64,000 nucleotides of DNA, from NCBI RefSeq assembly GCF_001567565.1, contig NZ_LSSW01000030.1:1-64000 (forward strand), given 5' to 3'. Made by a program: the position numbers and the translations under genes. Origin of the DNA: Ectopseudomonas composti. Its GTDB lineage: Bacteria > Pseudomonadota > Gammaproteobacteria > Pseudomonadales > Pseudomonadaceae. Positions 8,242 through 16,175 of this stretch are shown here, in pieces. Numbering within the stretch: position 1 is the first letter of the stretch; each line of letters starts with the position of its first letter. The notes under the pieces are model-generated. The model worked only from the letters and a program-made list of their open reading frames with translations. It was not told the origin of the DNA and ran no database searches.

Positions 8242-8604
8242 TCAGTGCTGAGCGACCGGGTCGACATCCAGTTGGCGAATCGGCCGCACCTCCACGCAGC
8301 CGACACGGGCGGCGGGAATATGGCCGGCGAGTTGTATGGCCTCGTTGAGATCGCGAGCCTCGATCAGGTAGAAGCCGGCGAGCTGCTCCTTGGTTTCGGC
8401 GAAGGGACCATCGGTAATGGCCAGCTTGCCGCTGCGCATGCGTACCGTGGTGGCAGTCTGCACCGACTGCAGCGCCTCGGCGGCGAGCATGCGCCCGCTC
8501 TCCTGCACACGCTGGGCATAGGCGTGACATTCGCTGTCATGCGGGCTTTCGGGGGAGCCGTGCAGCTCCTGTTCGTTGGCGTAGACGAGGCAGAGGTATT
8601 TCAT
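8242..8604 (-). CDS. YCII-related domain protein
   Basis: This 120-aa protein is a YCII/DGPF-domain protein. MKYLCLVYANEQEL at the start and KLAITDGPFAETKEQLAGFYLIEARD in the centre (the DGPF core) are diagnostic; the latter is split here across residues about 70-95. Such proteins often accompany ECF sigma factors, but none is seen here. The start at 8604 is chosen because the domain begins there; the upstream open frame has no family similarity. It is the first gene of the three-gene minus-strand operon. Function is unknown. Confidence 0.87.
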   Translation of the reverse strand: MKYLCLVYANEQELHGSPESPHDSECHAYAQRVQESGRMLAAEALQSVQTATTVRMRSGKLAITDGPFAETKEQLAGFYLIEARDLNEAIQLAGHIPAARVGCVEVRPIRQLDVDPVAQH

Positions 8605-8762
8605 GACGCACTCCAGTTCCTTGGCGGTGGATACTGGATAGTCGAACGCGGCGAGCGCATTTCGACATTGGCCGGAAAAACATCCTCTGAGCCGACGAAC
8701 GGCAGGGCACGCCATGCGCACCGGCTTCCGTTCGCAACTACCTGAAGGGCGTGCACGGCGCC

Positions 8763-9479
8763 CTACTCGGGGACCTCGACGCTGACGTGAATGGCGTCAT
8801 GGCGCCAGAACTCCAGGTCGCAGTCGATGATGCGGCCGTGCTGATCGCGGTTGACCCGTGTAATGCGCAGCGCCGGGCTGCCGGGGGCGACGCGCAGGCT
8901 GGCAGCCGCCTCGGTGTGCAGGGCCGTGGGCACCATGTCGAAACGCACCCGGCCATAGTGAATGCCGTATTCGCTGGCATACAGGTCGGTCAGCGAGCGC
9001 GTCAGATCGAATTCAAGAATGCCGGGGAAGTAGGCCGGGTTGAGGTAGTGCTCGACATACAGCACCAGACGCCCATCGATACGCCGCGCGCGGCACACCT
9101 GATAGACGCTCGACAGCGCCGGCAGCTCAAGCACCTGACAGACCTGCGCACTGGCCGGCATCAGCCGCGCACTCAGGACTTCGGTGGCGGGCACCCGTCC
9201 CTGTTCGGCGACCATGGCGTGGAAGTGGGTACGCACCAGCGGGTTGTAGGCCACCCGTCGCGGCGAAACGAACCAGCCACGCCGTTCCTCGCGATAGACC
9301 AGCCCCTGCGCCTCCAGCTGGCCAAGTGCTTCGCGCAGGGTAATGCGCGTGGTGTCGAACAGCTCACTGAGCTTGCGCTCGGCCGGCAACTTGCTGCCGG
9401 AGGGCAACAGGCCCCGGTCGATTTGCTCCTGCAGTGCGCGGCAGATGAGGGTGACAGCCCGCGGCGCTTCTTCGCGCAT
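8763..9479 (-). CDS. GntR-family regulator with UTRA domain
   Basis: This 238-aa regulator has an N-terminal GntR winged helix (about residues 10-75, LPAERKLSELFDTTRITLREAL) and a C-terminal UTRA ligand-binding domain (about 95-235). That is the HutC/PhnF architecture. UTRA regulators usually sense the substrate or product of the operon beside them. The ATG at 9479 follows AGGGG with 6 nt spacing; a TTG directly before it is less likely. It is divergent from the binding-protein operon. CTAG-centred dyads in the shared region are candidate sites, one just upstream of its own ribosome site, which would fit autorepression. The ligand is unknown. Confidence 0.9.
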   Translation of the reverse strand: MREEAPRAVTLICRALQEQIDRGLLPSGSKLPAERKLSELFDTTRITLREALGQLEAQGLVYREERRGWFVSPRRVAYNPLVRTHFHAMVAEQGRVPATEVLSARLMPASAQVCQVLELPALSSVYQVCRARRIDGRLVLYVEHYLNPAYFPGILEFDLTRSLTDLYASEYGIHYGRVRFDMVPTALHTEAAASLRVAPGSPALRITRVNRDQHGRIIDCDLEFWRHDAIHVSVEVPE

Positions 9480-9494
9480 CAATATTTCCCCTTT

Positions 9495-9506
9495 TGGACT
9501 AGTCCA
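9495..9506. promoter_or_regulatory. Candidate GntR operator 1
   Basis: TGGACTAGTCCA is a perfect 12-bp palindrome placed 16-27 bp upstream of the regulator start codon. It shares the TGGnCTAGnCCA layout with the site at 9758-9769. Binding there would suit autoregulation. Confidence 0.55.
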
Positions 9507-9548
9507 GCCCCATCACAGGGCAAAAGTCGCTTACTTAGACGGGTTACA

Positions 9549-9562
9549 AGACTAGGTAGTCT
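9549..9562. promoter_or_regulatory. Candidate GntR operator 2
   Basis: AGACTA and TAGTCT are perfect inverted 6-mers with GG between them. The GACTA/TAGTC core is shared with the palindrome at 9495-9506, but the spacing differs, so this may be a weaker or unrelated site. Confidence 0.4.
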
Positions 9563-9709
9563 AGATGACCGGTAGATGACAGCTTTGCTGCAAGCACGCC
9601 GCATGCCACCGCCACACGCACTCGCAGCCAGCAAAATCAGCGACTTATCCATGGTCTACGCTTGATGAGCGCACCGCCCGGATAGGCCTAGACATCTGCC
9701 ACAGGCAAC

Positions 9710-9743
9710 CGGACATAAAACTGTCATCGAAGGCGCCTAGATT
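9710..9743 (+). promoter_or_regulatory. Pho box and promoter of the organophosphorus importer operon
   Basis: CGGACAT-AAAA-CTGTCAT (9710-9727) matches the PhoB consensus CTGTCATAWAWCTGTMAY at 16 of 18 positions by eye. Exactly 10 bp downstream is TAGATT (9738-9743), an acceptable -10 hexamer. This is the standard geometry of a PhoB-activated promoter, where the Pho box replaces the -35. The likely transcription start is near 9750 and the first gene starts at 9796. It implies induction by phosphate limitation. Confidence 0.75.
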
Positions 9744-9757
9744 GGCTCGGGTATTGC

Positions 9758-9769
9758 TGATCTAGACCA
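9758..9769. promoter_or_regulatory. Candidate GntR operator 3, just downstream of the predicted start site
   Basis: TGATCTAGACCA differs at one position from the palindrome TGGTCTAGACCA. It lies about 10-20 bp after the predicted transcription start of the importer operon, a position that suits repression by a GntR/UTRA protein. Confidence 0.55.
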
Positions 9770-9795
9770 ACACTCACACCGCAAAGGAGTTTCCG

Positions 9796-10854
9796 ATGAA
9801 ACAACTGCTGCTGGCTTCTCTGATGGGTTCGGCCATTGCTCTGGCCACTTCCGCCATGGCTGCAGGCACCGACCTGCAGGCGCTGGAAAAAGCCGCTCGC
9901 GCCGAGGGCACCGTGAACAGCGTGGGCATGCCCGACAGCTGGGCCAACTGGAAGGACACCTGGAACGACCTCAATAGCAAGTACGGCCTCAAGCACTCCG
10001 ACACCGACATGAGCTCGGCGCAGGAGATCGCCAAGTTCGCTGCCGAGAAGGACAATGCCACCGCCGATATCGGCGACGTCGGCGCCGCCTTCGGCCCCAT
10101 CGCCGTGCAACAGGGCGTGACCCAGCCGTACAAGCCGAGCACCTGGGAGCAGATCCCGAGCTGGGCCAAGGACGCCGACGGTCACTGGATGCTGGCCTAC
10201 ACCGGCTCCATCGCCTTCATCGTCAACAAGCAACTGGTCAAGGAAGTACCGAAGTCCTGGGCCGACCTGAAGAATGGCAAGTACCGCGTCGCCATCGGTG
10301 ACGTCAGCGCTGCTGCCCAGGCCGTCAACGGCGTACTGGCCGCTGCTATCGCCAATGGCGGTGACGAGAAGAATATCCAGCCGGGCCTGGACTTCTTCGC
10401 CGCCATCGCCGAGCAGGGCCGCCTGTCGCTGTCCAACCCGACCATCCAGACCCTGGAGAAGGGTGAAGTGGAAGTCGGCATCGTCTGGGACTTCAACGGC
10501 CTGTCCTACCGCGACCAGATCGACCCGAGCCGCTTCGAGGTGCTGATCCCCTCCGATGGTTCGGTGATCTCCGGCTACACCACCATCATCAACAAGTACG
10601 CCAAGCACCCCAACGCGGCCAAGCTGGCGCGTGAGTACATCCTCTCCGACGCCGGCCAGATCAACCTGGCCAAGGGCAATGCCCGGCCGATCCGCGCCGA
10701 GCACCTGACCCTGCCGGCCGAAGTGCAGGCCAAGCTGCTGCCTAACGAGCAGTACGCCAAGGTCAAGCCGATCACCGACGCAGCGGCCTGGGAAGCCACC
10801 TCCAAGGCACTGCCGCAGATGTGGCAGGAGAACGTGATCATCAATATGGAATAA
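9796..10854 (+). CDS. ABC transporter periplasmic substrate-binding protein
   Basis: This 352-aa periplasmic binding protein has a signal peptide ending in AMAA near residue 23. The mature part looks like the class of binding proteins that serve Fe3+, thiamine, polyamine and 2-aminoethylphosphonate-type importers: LEKAARAEGTVNSVGMPDSW, a YTGSIAFIVNKQLV hinge segment and GIVWDFNGLSYRDQ. AAAGGAG stands 7 nt before the ATG. It is the first gene of the Pho-box operon. The phosphatase-superfamily genes downstream point to a phosphorus-containing ligand rather than iron. The precise ligand cannot be read from sequence. Confidence 0.88.
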   Translation: MKQLLLASLMGSAIALATSAMAAGTDLQALEKAARAEGTVNSVGMPDSWANWKDTWNDLNSKYGLKHSDTDMSSAQEIAKFAAEKDNATADIGDVGAAFGPIAVQQGVTQPYKPSTWEQIPSWAKDADGHWMLAYTGSIAFIVNKQLVKEVPKSWADLKNGKYRVAIGDVSAAAQAVNGVLAAAIANGGDEKNIQPGLDFFAAIAEQGRLSLSNPTIQTLEKGEVEVGIVWDFNGLSYRDQIDPSRFEVLIPSDGSVISGYTTIINKYAKHPNAAKLAREYILSDAGQINLAKGNARPIRAEHLTLPAEVQAKLLPNEQYAKVKPITDAAAWEATSKALPQMWQENVIINME

Positions 10855-10939
10855 CCCGGCGCTCGGTGGGAGGCGCTTCAGCGGCGACAGTCGCGGCTGA
10901 AGCCCCTCCCACAAGCTGCTCCTGATACCTGTAGGAGCG

Positions 10940-11040
10940 CGTAGGGTGGACCGGGGCGCGTAGCTGACGCTTCATCCGTCCACCTTGCCGTTTTGGCGTT
11001 TACCCATGCGGTGGATCGATGAAGCGCGATCCGCCCTACG
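10940..11040. repeat. GTAGGGTGGA-family inverted repeat
   Basis: CGTAGGGTGGAC at 10940 and its inverted counterpart ending in CCGCCCTACG at 11040 frame two internal copies of GCGCTTCATC-like sequence. It lies between the binding-protein gene and the phosphodiesterase gene, inside the operon. Stem-loops there often protect the upstream binding-protein mRNA. Related elements are at 29824-29889 and 36836-36918. Confidence 0.7.
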
Positions 11041-11056
11041 TTTTTCAGGATTCCCC

Positions 11057-11863
11057 ATGCCTTCCAAGGTCATCCTCGTCGTGCTCGACGGCCTTAGCCA
11101 CTCGGTCGCGCAACACGCCATGGGCCACCTGCATGCCTGGTGCGACGCCGGGCGTGCGGCCTTCTACCGCCTCGACTGCGAGCTGCCGGCCCTGTCGCGC
11201 CCGCTGTACGAGGCCATTCTCACCGGCGTGCGCCCCATCGACAGCGGCATCGTGCATAACGATGTCTCGCGCCTGTCACGCGAACGCAGCCTCTTTCACT
11301 ACGCCCGTGATGCCGGCTTGAGCACTGCTGCAGCGGCCTATCACTGGGTCAGCGAGCTGTACAACCGCTCGCCGTTCAATGCCGTGCGCGACCGCCACAC
11401 CTGCGATGAGTCGCTGCCGATCCAGTACGGCCACTTCTATTACGCCGACCATTACCCGGACTCGCACCTGTTCGTCGACGCCGAGAGCCTGCGCCTGCAG
11501 CACGCCCCCGACCTGCTGCTGGTGCACCCGATGAACATCGACGACGCCGGCCACAAGCATGGTCTGGACAGCCCGCAGTACCGCAACGCCGCGCGCATGG
11601 CCGACGTGCTGCTGGCCGACCACTTGCAGAACTGGGTCGATGCCGGCTACCAGGTAATGGTCACCGCCGATCACGGCATGAACGTCGACCGTTCGCACAA
11701 CGGCCTGCTGCCGGAAGAGCGCCAGGTGCCGCTGTTCGTCATCGGCGACGCCTTCAGCCTCGATGCCAGTGCGCGCCCACGCCAGCTCGAACTGTGCGGC
11801 AGCATCTGTCAGTTGCTCGGCGTGCCGCACGACAAACCCTACTGCGCGGAGTTGCTGAAATGA
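11057..11863 (+). CDS. Alkaline-phosphatase-superfamily phosphodiesterase (NPP-like)
   Basis: This 268-aa cytoplasmic protein is a nucleotide pyrophosphatase/phosphodiesterase-type member of the alkaline phosphatase superfamily. Metal ligands are visible: Asp in VLDGLS near residue 10, Asp and His in NIDDAGHKHGLD near 170, Asp-His in TADHGM near 220 and His in SHNG near 230. The nucleophile position in LPALSRPLYEAILTG appears to be Ser rather than the more common Thr. It has no signal peptide, so it should act on imported substrate. Its stop overlaps the first permease start as ATGA. A phosphonoacetate-hydrolase-like activity is an alternative. Confidence 0.85.
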   Translation: MPSKVILVVLDGLSHSVAQHAMGHLHAWCDAGRAAFYRLDCELPALSRPLYEAILTGVRPIDSGIVHNDVSRLSRERSLFHYARDAGLSTAAAAYHWVSELYNRSPFNAVRDRHTCDESLPIQYGHFYYADHYPDSHLFVDAESLRLQHAPDLLLVHPMNIDDAGHKHGLDSPQYRNAARMADVLLADHLQNWVDAGYQVMVTADHGMNVDRSHNGLLPEERQVPLFVIGDAFSLDASARPRQLELCGSICQLLGVPHDKPYCAELLK

Positions 11864-12705
11864 GCGCGCCCTCCTCCCTGCGGCGCTGGCTGCCGCTGCT
11901 GTTCGTGCTGCCCTTCGCCCTGTTCTTCCTGGTGTTCCAAGTGGCGCCGCTGGTGTGGGTGGCGATCAACAGCCTGAACAGTCCCAACGGCTGGGGCCTG
12001 GGTAATTTCGAGAAGATCTTCGCCTCCAGGTTCTACCTGCAGGCGATCAAGCACAGCCTGCAGATCGCCTTCTGGTCGAGCCTGTTCGGCATGGCCATCG
12101 CCATTCTCGGCAGCTATTCGCTGCGCCAAGTGGACTCGAAGCTGCGCGACTTCGTCATCGCCTTCTCCAACATGACCAGCAACTTCTCCGGGGTGCCGCT
12201 GGCCTTCGCCTTCATCATCCTGCTCGGTTTCAACGGCGCGCTGACCCTGCTGCTGATCCAGCTCGGCCTGATCGAGAGCTTCAATCTCTACTCGAAGAAC
12301 GGCCTGATCGTGCTCTACACCTACTTCCAGATCCCGCTCGGCGTGCTGCTGCTCTACCCGGCCTTCGATGCCCTGCGCCAGGACTGGCGCGAGTCGGCCG
12401 CGCTGCTCGGCGCCGGCACCTGGGACTTCTGGCGGCACATCGGCCTGCCGGTGCTGACCCCGGCGCTGCTCGGCACCTTCGTCATCCTTCTGGCCAACGC
12501 CCTGGGTGCCTACGCCACGGTGTACTACCTGACCACCGGCAACTTCAACGTGCTGCCGATCCGCATCGCGGCGATGGTCTCCGGCGACATCTCGCTGGAC
12601 CCGAACCTGGCCAGCGCCCTGTCGATGATCCTGGTCGGGCTGATGGTGCTGATCACCATCGTTCACCAGCTACTGCTGAAAAGGAGCCAGCATGTCACGC
12701 GCTGA
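11860..12705 (+). CDS. ABC transporter permease 1
   Basis: This 281-aa inner-membrane permease has about six transmembrane helices; the first is LPLLFVLPFALFFLVFQ. The EAA loop is visible as ESAALLGAGTWDFWRHIGLP near residue 180, which contacts the ATPase. It belongs to the spermidine/putrescine/Fe3+/phosphonate-type permease family. The ATG at 11860 overlaps the phosphodiesterase stop and is preferred over in-frame starts inside that gene. Its 3' end overlaps the second permease by 14 bp, so the two are translated together. Confidence 0.9.
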   Translation: MSAPSSLRRWLPLLFVLPFALFFLVFQVAPLVWVAINSLNSPNGWGLGNFEKIFASRFYLQAIKHSLQIAFWSSLFGMAIAILGSYSLRQVDSKLRDFVIAFSNMTSNFSGVPLAFAFIILLGFNGALTLLLIQLGLIESFNLYSKNGLIVLYTYFQIPLGVLLLYPAFDALRQDWRESAALLGAGTWDFWRHIGLPVLTPALLGTFVILLANALGAYATVYYLTTGNFNVLPIRIAAMVSGDISLDPNLASALSMILVGLMVLITIVHQLLLKRSQHVTR

Positions 12706-13489
12706 TGCCCCCACTGCCAGTCTTTATCACCGCATCGTGGTCTGGTTGCTGTTTCTCATTCTGCTGCTGCCACTGGCCGGCACCCTGCTCTACTCGCTGT
12801 CCACCAGTTGGTCGGCGACCATCCTGCCGGACGGCCTGACGCTCAAGTGGTACGCCGCGCTGTGGAGCGACGAGCGCTTTTTGCGCGCCTTCGGCCAGTC
12901 GCTGCTGGTGTGCTTCGGCGCCCTCGCGCTGTCGGTGGTGCTGATCCTGCCGCTGATGTTCGTGGTGCACTACCACTTCCCCAAACTCGACACGCTGATG
13001 AACGTGCTGATCCTGCTGCCGTTCGCCGTGCCGCCGGTGGTGTCCTCGGTGGGTCTGTTGCAGCTCTACGGCTCCGGGCCGCTGGCGATGACCGGCACGC
13101 CGTGGATCCTGCTCGGCTGCTACTTCACCATCGCCCTGCCGTTCATGTACCGCGCCATCGCCAACAACCTGCAGGCGATCAACCTGCGCGACCTGATGGA
13201 CGCCGCCCACCTGCTCGGCGCCAGCACCTGGAAGGCGGCCTTGCTGGTGGTGCTGCCGAACCTGCGCAAGGGCCTGATGGTGTCGTTGTTCCTCTCGTTC
13301 AGCTTTCTGTTCGGCGAGTTCGTCTTCGCCAACATGCTGGTCGGCACCCGCTACGAGACGCTGCAGGTGTACCTGAACAACATGCGCAACAGCAGCGGCC
13401 ACTTCAACAGTGCGCTGGTGATTTCCTACTTCTTCTTCGTCCTGGTGTTCACCTGGGCGGCCAACCGTTTGAACAGGGACAAGGCATGA
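12692..13489 (+). CDS. ABC transporter permease 2
   Basis: This 265-aa protein is the second membrane subunit, with about six transmembrane helices starting at VWLLFLILLLPLAGTLL. The EAA loop is DAAHLLGASTWKAALLVVLP near residue 170. AAAAGGAG lies just before the ATG at 12692, inside the 3' end of permease 1. The stop overlaps the ATPase start as ATGA, which indicates a heterodimeric channel made in fixed ratio. Confidence 0.9.
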   Translation: MSRADAPTASLYHRIVVWLLFLILLLPLAGTLLYSLSTSWSATILPDGLTLKWYAALWSDERFLRAFGQSLLVCFGALALSVVLILPLMFVVHYHFPKLDTLMNVLILLPFAVPPVVSSVGLLQLYGSGPLAMTGTPWILLGCYFTIALPFMYRAIANNLQAINLRDLMDAAHLLGASTWKAALLVVLPNLRKGLMVSLFLSFSFLFGEFVFANMLVGTRYETLQVYLNNMRNSSGHFNSALVISYFFFVLVFTWAANRLNRDKA

Positions 13490-14472
13490 GCTTGCTGAGC
13501 ATCCAGAACCTGCATAAAAGCTACGGCGACACCCGTATCTTCAGCGACATCAACTGCGAGATCGGCCAGGGTGAGTTCGTCACCCTGCTCGGTCCCTCCG
13601 GCTGCGGCAAGTCCACCCTGCTGCGCTGCATCGCCGGTCTGACTGGCGTGGATGGTGGCCAGATCCTGCTCGACGGGCAGGACCTGGTGCCGCTACCACC
13701 GCAGAAGCGCGGCATCGGCATGGTGTTCCAGAGCTATGCGCTGTTCCCCAACATGAGCGTGGCGCAAAACGTCGCCTTCGGCCTGCGCATGCAGAAGGTG
13801 GCCAAGGCGGAAAGCGAGCAGCGTGTGCGCGAGGCGCTGGAGATGGTCGAGCTAGGCGAATTCGCCGCACGCTACCCGCACCAACTCTCCGGCGGTCAGT
13901 GCCAACGTGTGGCCCTGGCCCGCTCGCTGGTCACCCGCCCACGCCTGCTGCTGCTCGACGAACCGCTGTCGGCCCTCGATGCGCGCATCCGCAAGCACCT
14001 GCGCGAACAGATCCGCGCGATCCAGCAGGAGCTGAACCTGACCACCATCTTCGTCACCCACGACCAGGAAGAGGCGCTGACCATGAGCGACCGTATCTTC
14101 CTGATGAATGCCGGCCAGATCGTCCAGAGCGGCGATGCAGAAACCCTCTACACCGCGCCGGTGGATGCCTTCGCCGCCGGTTTCATCGGCAACTACAACC
14201 TGCTCGAAGCCGACGCCGCCAGCCGCCTGCTCGGCCAGCCGCTGACCTCGCGCGTGGCCATCCGCCCGGAGGCCATCGCCTTCGCAGGCAACGGCATCGC
14301 TGCACGGATCATCAGCCACAGCCTGCTCGGCAACGTCATCCGCTACCGCGTCGAAGCCGAGGGCTGCCAGCTATTGGTGGACGTGCTCAACCGCTCGGCA
14401 TCCGACCTGCATGGCAACGGCCAGACGGTCAGCCTGCAGATCGACGCGACCGCAATCCGGGAGGTGGCGTGA
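13486..14472 (+). CDS. ABC transporter ATP-binding protein
   Basis: This 328-aa ATPase energises the importer. Walker A is GPSGCGKST near residue 38, the Q-loop is VFQSYALFPN near 80, the signature LSGGQCQRVALARSL is near 132 and Walker B is LLLLDEPLSALD near 150. The switch His is in TIFVTHDQ. A C-terminal TOBE-like region follows residue 240, as in spermidine- and phosphonate-type ATPases. The second signature residue after Q is Cys rather than Arg, an allowed variation. The start at 13486 overlaps permease 2, and the stop overlaps the HAD gene as TGATG. Confidence 0.93.
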   Translation: MSLLSIQNLHKSYGDTRIFSDINCEIGQGEFVTLLGPSGCGKSTLLRCIAGLTGVDGGQILLDGQDLVPLPPQKRGIGMVFQSYALFPNMSVAQNVAFGLRMQKVAKAESEQRVREALEMVELGEFAARYPHQLSGGQCQRVALARSLVTRPRLLLLDEPLSALDARIRKHLREQIRAIQQELNLTTIFVTHDQEEALTMSDRIFLMNAGQIVQSGDAETLYTAPVDAFAAGFIGNYNLLEADAASRLLGQPLTSRVAIRPEAIAFAGNGIAARIISHSLLGNVIRYRVEAEGCQLLVDVLNRSASDLHGNGQTVSLQIDATAIREVA

Positions 14473-15125
14473 TGGCCCTGGCGATCTTCGATCTCGACGA
14501 AACCCTGATCCATGGCGACTGCGCCAGCCTGTGGACGGCGGAAATGGTCAAGATCGGCTGGGCCGATGGTGAATCCTTCCTCGCCCACGAGCAGGAACTG
14601 ATGCGCCAGTACGCCGCCGGCACCCTGGCCATGGAAGACTACATGGCCTTCACCCTGTCGCCACTGGTCGGCCGTACGCCCGAGGAAGTCGCCCATGTGG
14701 TCGAGCCCTTCGTCGAGGACGTGATCGAGCCGATCTTCTACAGCGACGCCAGCCGCACACTGGCCGCGCACCGCGCAGCTGGCGACCGTCTGCTGGTGAT
14801 CTCCGCCTCGGCGCATTTTCTGGTCAGCGCTATCGCCGAGCGTTTCGGCATCGACGAGGTGCTGGCCATTGACCTGGAGCAGCAGCACGGTTTCTACACC
14901 GGTCGGACCCAGGGCGTGCTGACCTACCGTGAAGGCAAGGTGACGCGCCTGAACGCCTGGCTCGCCGAGCAGGGCGAAAGCCTGGCCGGCGCCAGCTTCT
15001 ACTCCGACTCGCGCAACGACCTGCCGCTACTGCAACGGGTCGACAAGCCCTTCACCGTCAATCCCGACCCAACCCTGCGCGCCCATGCCGAGCAGGCCGG
15101 CTGGCCCATTCTGAGCTGGAGTTGA
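14472..15125 (+). CDS. HAD-IB family phosphatase
   Basis: This 217-aa HAD hydrolase is of the SerB-like IB type. Motif I is FDLDETL with the nucleophile and acid Asp near residues 7-9, motif II is ISAS near 112, the motif III Lys is in EGKVTRL near 155 and motif IV is YSDSRNDLPLL near 177. It should dephosphorylate a small phosphomonoester. The ATG lies within the ATPase stop (TGATG), so it is the last gene of the Pho-box operon. A plausible inference is that the NPP-like enzyme cleaves a diester and this enzyme removes the remaining phosphate. Confidence 0.9.
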   Translation: MALAIFDLDETLIHGDCASLWTAEMVKIGWADGESFLAHEQELMRQYAAGTLAMEDYMAFTLSPLVGRTPEEVAHVVEPFVEDVIEPIFYSDASRTLAAHRAAGDRLLVISASAHFLVSAIAERFGIDEVLAIDLEQQHGFYTGRTQGVLTYREGKVTRLNAWLAEQGESLAGASFYSDSRNDLPLLQRVDKPFTVNPDPTLRAHAEQAGWPILSWS

Positions 15126-15177
15126 AGGTAGGCTATAACCGACGCGCCGTATCAGGTACGCGCAGGCGCAGCCGTGC

Positions 15178-16032
15178 CTACAGCGCCATGATGCCTGCGC
15201 AGGCCTCGATCAACGCCGCTGCCAACTCGCGCGCGTAACCGGGTAACTGGTTGCGCGCATGCAGCGCAACTTCCACCGGCGCCACTGGGGCAAAACCTTC
15301 GGCTTCGCCGAGTTCGCGGTGCGCGGCCGTGATCAATCGGCGCGGCAGCAGGGTCAGGCCCAACCCGCCTTCGGCTGCGGCGCTGACGCCGGGCAGGCTG
15401 CTGCTGACATAGGCGATGCGCCAGGGTTTGCCCATGGCATCCAGGGCGTGGGTCATCTCCAGGCGATACAGGCCGTTGGGTGGAAACACCGCCAGCGGCA
15501 CCGGGTTGCGCGCCAGCACCGGGCGCGCGCGACTGTCCAGCCAGGCCAGCGGCTCGGCCCAGCTGGCCATGCCCTTGGCGCTGCCGGCGCGCTGCTTGAT
15601 CAGTGCTAGGTCGAGTTCACCAGCGTTGAAGGCACGCCACACGTCATGACTGAGGCCGCTGGTGATCTCCAGGCGAATACCCGGATGCGCATCGGCAAAA
15701 TCGGCCAGGTAAGGCGTCAGGCTGTTGGCGGCGAAATCATCCGGCACGCCGAGGCGCACTTCGCCTTCCACCGCGCTCTGCCCCAGCGCCAGCATGGCTT
15801 CGTCCATCAGCGCGACGATGCGGTTGGCATACCCCAGCAGGCGCTCGCCCTCGGTGGTGGTCACCACGTAGCGGCCACTGCGGTCGAGCAGCTCGGCGCC
15901 GATCTGCTCTTCCAGTCGCCTAACCTGCTGGCTGACCGTGGACTGCGTCAGGTGCAGGCTGGCCGCCGCGCGGGTGAAGCCGCCGGTCTGCACCACGGCG
16001 AGGAAACTGCGCAACAGCACCGGATCGAGCAT
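15178..16032 (-). CDS. LysR-family transcriptional regulator
   Basis: This LysR regulator is about 284 aa. The N-terminal helix-turn-helix is FLAVVQTGGFTRAAASLHLT followed by STVSQQVRRLEEQIGAELL. The effector domain runs from about residue 90 to the end. ATG 16032 (MLDPVLLRSF) is chosen for its position before the first helix and GGGTGG upstream; in-frame ATG 16047 and GTG 16056 are alternatives. It is divergent from the cupin gene, which is therefore its likely target. The effector is unknown. Confidence 0.87.
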   Translation of the reverse strand: MLDPVLLRSFLAVVQTGGFTRAAASLHLTQSTVSQQVRRLEEQIGAELLDRSGRYVVTTTEGERLLGYANRIVALMDEAMLALGQSAVEGEVRLGVPDDFAANSLTPYLADFADAHPGIRLEITSGLSHDVWRAFNAGELDLALIKQRAGSAKGMASWAEPLAWLDSRARPVLARNPVPLAVFPPNGLYRLEMTHALDAMGKPWRIAYVSSSLPGVSAAAEGGLGLTLLPRRLITAAHRELGEAEGFAPVAPVEVALHARNQLPGYARELAAALIEACAGIMAL

Positions 16033-16079
16033 ATCGCCACCCATCATGAAATCCACTGACAGGCATTCTACTATTTAAT

Positions 16080-16108
16080 TTCCGAATCCAGCCGCGAATT
16101 CCTATAGT
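16080..16108 (+). promoter_or_regulatory. Possible promoter of the cupin gene
   Basis: TTCCGA (16080-16085) and TATAGT (16103-16108) are 17 bp apart, about 70 bp before the cupin start. The -35 is poor, as expected for a promoter activated by a LysR protein. Confidence 0.4.
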
Positions 16109-16175
16109 GCAGGGGAGTCAGTTTTCCGCGCCGGGTTCGATCCCTGCGCCCTTCACCCGCCGAGGCAATCTCTCG

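Larger units (their letters stand above)
9480..9795. other. Divergent control region between gntR-type regulator and importer operon
   Basis: This 316-bp region holds no gene. It contains a Pho box with a -10 element toward the operon and three CTAG-centred dyads. CTAG occurs six times (9499, 9552, 9561, 9688, 9737, 9762), many for a tetranucleotide that is usually rare in GC-rich proteobacterial genomes. Confidence 0.7.

Noticed and set aside
9796..14472. Ferric iron importer (Fbp/Afu type)
   Set aside because: The proteins resemble that group, but the Pho box, the phosphodiesterase and the HAD phosphatase fit phosphorus compounds better. I saw no Fur box.
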